From Yersinia bercovieri ATCC 43970 (GTDB taxonomy: Bacteria > Pseudomonadota > Gammaproteobacteria > Enterobacterales > Enterobacteriaceae), in contig NZ_CP054044.1 of NCBI RefSeq assembly GCF_013282745.1, positions 1,922,001 through 1,986,000 of the forward strand: a stretch of 64,000 bases of DNA. Direction: 5' to 3'. Under the pieces are notes generated by a model. The model worked only from the letters and a program-made list of their open reading frames with translations, had not been told where the DNA came from and did not search any database. Shown in pieces: positions 61,665 through 64,000 of the stretch. Positions within the stretch are counted from its first letter, which is position 1. Every line of letters begins with the position of its first letter. A program made the translations under genes and the position numbers.

Positions 61665-62483
61665 GTTTACCCCTGAGGTTTTTCCTTGCTGGCATTTAAC
61701 GCTTCAGCCAATTGTGAATGACTATAGAGTCATGCCTATAGTATTTATTTACTCGTGGTTATTAAACTCAGAAAACTCAATATATAACGCCTGCCGTTAT
61801 TGATAACGCCACATGTATTACTCTACCTCTAAAGATAAATCGTTATTGCATAGTATCCTGCATAAGTTTCATCAGTGAGTATTTTTGAATGTAAATTTAT
61901 CATGTACTTAATGTGTGTTATTTAAGGATAAGGTTAGTCTGTGTGAACCAATTTTATTTAACTATGCTTATTGTTTATCTATCTACTATTAGATATCACT
62001 GTAATATTAAATACCACTACTACCCAACATTACTATAGTATTACTTCGATACTACTAAAATATTAAATAACAGTATTAAATAACAGTATTAAATAACACA
62101 TAGACAAACCGCCACAAAAAACCATTAAAACCCCTTTTTGCAATAGAAGAAGGAAGTATCACATTAAAGGGAAAATAAGCATAAAATCACTCTGGAGTTA
62201 TGTTATCTAGTACTTGTATTTTATCTGTGCTATTTTGCTCATAATGAATATGTTTTCTTGCTTGAGATACACAGAGTTCATCCGCCATAATAATACTCTC
62301 ACTCATATCGTTATTAAGCGTTCTGTGCGCCTATATGTGATGTGGCCTCTGCCTGACTGGTTAGATATTCGCCTCTATTCTGTTTAAAAATTCAATTCAA
62401 AAAAAATTAAGACCTATATTATCTCCATAAGAACGGCAGCAGGTTTTGCTACCGTTTTGTTATTTCAACTCACGGAGGTTAAT
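61665..62483. other. Long AT-rich non-coding region, possible origin of the element
   Basis: No gene is supported in about 820 bases. The sequence is very AT-rich and has many short direct repeats, including the iterons noted separately. Together with the replication-like gene upstream it may hold an origin. GGAGG at its end is the ribosome site of the GTPase gene. Confidence 0.45.
62061..62099 (+). repeat. Three tandem 13-bp iterons
   Basis: TATTAAATAACA starts at 62061, 62074 and 62087, giving an exact 13-bp period. A related sequence (TATTAAATACCA) starts near 62005. Iterons in an AT-rich tract near an inovirus Gp2-type gene suggest an origin, but this is inference. Confidence 0.65.
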
Positions 62484-63368
62484 GTGCCAGATAAAACCGA
62501 ACAAGGCCTCTCTGCCTTGACACCACCACTCTCCCTTCTCCCTGACAACCTCTCCCGTGCCATTCTCAAACATATACATCAGTGCATTCATTACGAACCC
62601 ACGATTGGCATTATGGGTAAAAGCGGTGTGGGTAAATCCAGCCTCTGCAATACCTTATTCAATCCGCCTCCCGCCAAGGTCAGCGCCATTAAAGGGTGTA
62701 CCCGCCGTGTACAAACGTATCAATTAGCTCTTGCGCCGCATGCGTTGCTCATCGTGGACTTTCCGGGAATAGGTGAAACACCCGAACTTGACCGCCTTTA
62801 TACGCGGTTATATCAACACTGGCTGGGTCAACTGGACTTGATTATCTGGGTGCTTAAAGCTGATGACCGGGCATGGAACGATGACATTCGTTGCTATCGG
62901 CAATTGATTTCGCAGGGAGCAGACCCCGTGCGCTTTCTTTTCGTCCTCAATCAGGCTGATAAAATTGAACCCTGCCGGGAATGGGACCTCGTCACTCACC
63001 AACCTTCTTTACGTCAGCAACAGCACTTGCAGGTAAAAATAGCGCAGGTCAATGCGCTGTTTTCACCCCGACATCCTGTTCTGGCCGTATCGGCGTCGGA
63101 GGGGTTCAATATGCTCCTCTGGGCCGAAACCTTCATTCGTGCTTTGCCGGATAACGCCAGCAGTGCAGTCACACGCCAACTGGAGTCGGGTTATCGTACG
63201 GAGAACGTGATCAACACGGCGCGCGACAACTTTGCCCGTGGCGTGGGCGATATTTTCGATGATGCGCTCTCTGCAATGCAAACCACCGGTGCGCTGGTGC
63301 GTCAGCTTAAACGGCTTCGCCACCGACTGCTTTCGGTTGTTCACGCTGTCTGGCATTTCCTGTTCTGA
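62484..63368 (+). CDS. YeeP/YfjP-family GTPase
   Basis: 294 residues from GTG 62484, chosen for GGAGG 6 bases upstream; the frame is open to 62457. Walker A is GKSGVGKSS (G1), G3 is DFPGIGE, and NQADK is G4. A C-terminal part of about 60 residues (residues 232-294) is helical, with LRHRLLSVVHAVWHF at the end. The TRAFAC GTPases YeeP and YfjP of E. coli prophage-like islands are alike. Function is unknown. Confidence 0.85.
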   Translation: MPDKTEQGLSALTPPLSLLPDNLSRAILKHIHQCIHYEPTIGIMGKSGVGKSSLCNTLFNPPPAKVSAIKGCTRRVQTYQLALAPHALLIVDFPGIGETPELDRLYTRLYQHWLGQLDLIIWVLKADDRAWNDDIRCYRQLISQGADPVRFLFVLNQADKIEPCREWDLVTHQPSLRQQQHLQVKIAQVNALFSPRHPVLAVSASEGFNMLLWAETFIRALPDNASSAVTRQLESGYRTENVINTARDNFARGVGDIFDDALSAMQTTGALVRQLKRLRHRLLSVVHAVWHFLF

Positions 63369-63392
63369 TTTCTCACGGCCAACGGTTTATTC

Positions 63393-63444
63393 GTTCGATC
63401 TGTTTCGCCGATCGAACACCTATTTATGATAGCCATGGGCTATC
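63393..63444. promoter_or_regulatory. Two inverted repeats after the GTPase gene
   Basis: GTTCGATC-N9-GATCGAAC (63393-63417) is followed by GATAGCC-ATG-GGCTATC (63428-63444). Either may terminate the GTPase transcript or bind a regulator of the downstream gene. Further palindromic ATTGAT/ATCAAT sequence follows. Confidence 0.5.
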
Positions 63445-63615
63445 AATAATTGATTTTATCATCAATAAACCAATAGGTTTCAACGATCGGTTTTAGCTTA
63501 TTGATCTTAATTAACGATTATCTCTCTTTCCCACATCTCGCTACGATCCCCTTTCCAGAACGGTCGTCACCCCTTAATTTCTGTCTACTTATTGATGAAT
63601 ACAGGAGTATTCCCA

Positions 63616-63678
63616 TGATGCAACGCGGTTTCCCTTATCTGGCCTTTATGCTGCACGATACGAGGTCCCCATGCTAAA
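63616..63678 (+). CDS. Possible 20-residue leader peptide
   Basis: ATG 63616 has AGGAG 7 bases upstream (63604-63608) and encodes MMQRGFPYLAFMLHDTRSPC before TAA. It overlaps the next gene by 8 bases, so it could couple translation of that gene. It has no known homologue that I recognise. Confidence 0.35.
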
Positions 63679-64000
63679 ACCTTATCCTCTGTCCAAACAG
63701 GACAGCTATGCCTGGGCCCTGGCCATTGTTCCTCCACTACTCTGGGCACCCTTCGCCATTTTCTTTCCTAAAGAGATTGCCCTTGGCTTTTATCTGGTTC
63801 TCTCCCTGGTCTGGACCCTTCTTGACCGGTTAAGCCTGATGAAACAAGAAAAAGTACCGCCTTCGTTTTGGTATTTTCTGCTACCCATGGTTTATCTGCG
63901 GCAACGTGACGAACGTCAGGGGAAACCCTGGCGTTTGTTGCAGGTATGGCTGATATGTACTGTTTTGTCGGTGATAGCCGGTGAGCAATTTAAAAAGCAG
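63671..64000 (+). CDS. Membrane protein, 3' end outside window
   Basis: 110 codons are open from ATG 63671 to the edge. The start has GAGG 6 bases upstream (CGAGGTCCCC). Hydrophobic segments near 16-32, 36-48, 67-76 and 90-103 suggest at least three membrane helices. No family is recognised. It lies in the position of hypothetical membrane genes that follow the GTPase in CP4-like islands. Confidence 0.6.
   Translation, partial: MLKPYPLSKQDSYAWALAIVPPLLWAPFAIFFPKEIALGFYLVLSLVWTLLDRLSLMKQEKVPPSFWYFLLPMVYLRQRDERQGKPWRLLQVWLICTVLSVIAGEQFKKQ

Noticed and set aside
37814..64000. CRISPR array or cas genes in the island
   Set aside because: No regularly spaced repeat-spacer pattern or Cas motif was seen. 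The only tandem repeats are the 13-bp iterons and the unrelated 121-bp units outside the island.

Overview
The window looks like a Yersinia (Yersiniaceae) chromosome. The run tabA-argI-rraB-yjgM-valS-holC-pepA-lptF-lptG-leuX follows the order known from enterobacteria, the proteins are enterobacterial in sequence, and several intergenic spacers carry short structured repeats. This is judged by reading alone; no database search was made.

Region 1 (1-8.5 kb) is a polysaccharide-use locus. It has a heparinase II/III-type lyase cut by the window edge, a secreted alginate-lyase-family protein, a complete carbohydrate ABC importer (binding protein, two permeases, MalK-like ATPase) and a second alginate-lyase-family protein without a signal peptide. 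The substrate is probably a uronate-containing polymer. Region 2 (8.5-18 kb) has yhbP and yraR, then the C-P lyase operon phnFGHIJKLMNP on the minus strand, without phnCDE or phnO. phnI is split by a one-base contraction in a six-base G/C run. Region 3 (18-27 kb) has a decayed two-partner-secretion transporter, anaerobic ribonucleotide reductase nrdDG behind a pair of NrdR boxes and two DnaA boxes, and a five-gene peptide-type ABC importer. Region 4 (27-37.9 kb) is conserved core ending in leuX (tRNA-Leu, anticodon CAA).

Region 5 (37.9-64 kb, open at the right edge) is an island inserted beside leuX behind a P4-type integrase. Its main cargo (39.7-53.9 kb) is a phosphorothioation defence locus. 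sspB-sspC-sspD (DUF4007 nickase, ATPase, PAPS-reductase-like sulfurtransferase) lie on the minus strand. Facing them is a four-gene plus-strand operon: DptF-like P-loop ATPase, two unrecognised proteins, and a 1241-residue FtsK/HerA-type ATPase. This resembles known sspBCD-sspFGH cassettes but has four genes. The third gene is broken, or recoded, at a GGGGGGA slippery heptamer. A fragment of a Ser/Thr protein kinase sits between the two arms. No cysteine desulfurase (SspA) is in the window.

Next is a two-gene unit of a four-helix membrane protein and a nucleoside deoxyribosyltransferase-like protein. It could be a small, little-described defence module. Then come decayed cargo (a glycosyltransferase pseudogene, a TssM fragment) and small zinc-ribbon and DUF1294 proteins. 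Last are typical P4/CP4-like island genes: a YfjI-type DUF3987 protein, AlpA, an inovirus Gp2/YagK-YfjJ protein, 13-bp iterons, a YeeP/YfjP-type GTPase and a membrane protein cut by the window end.
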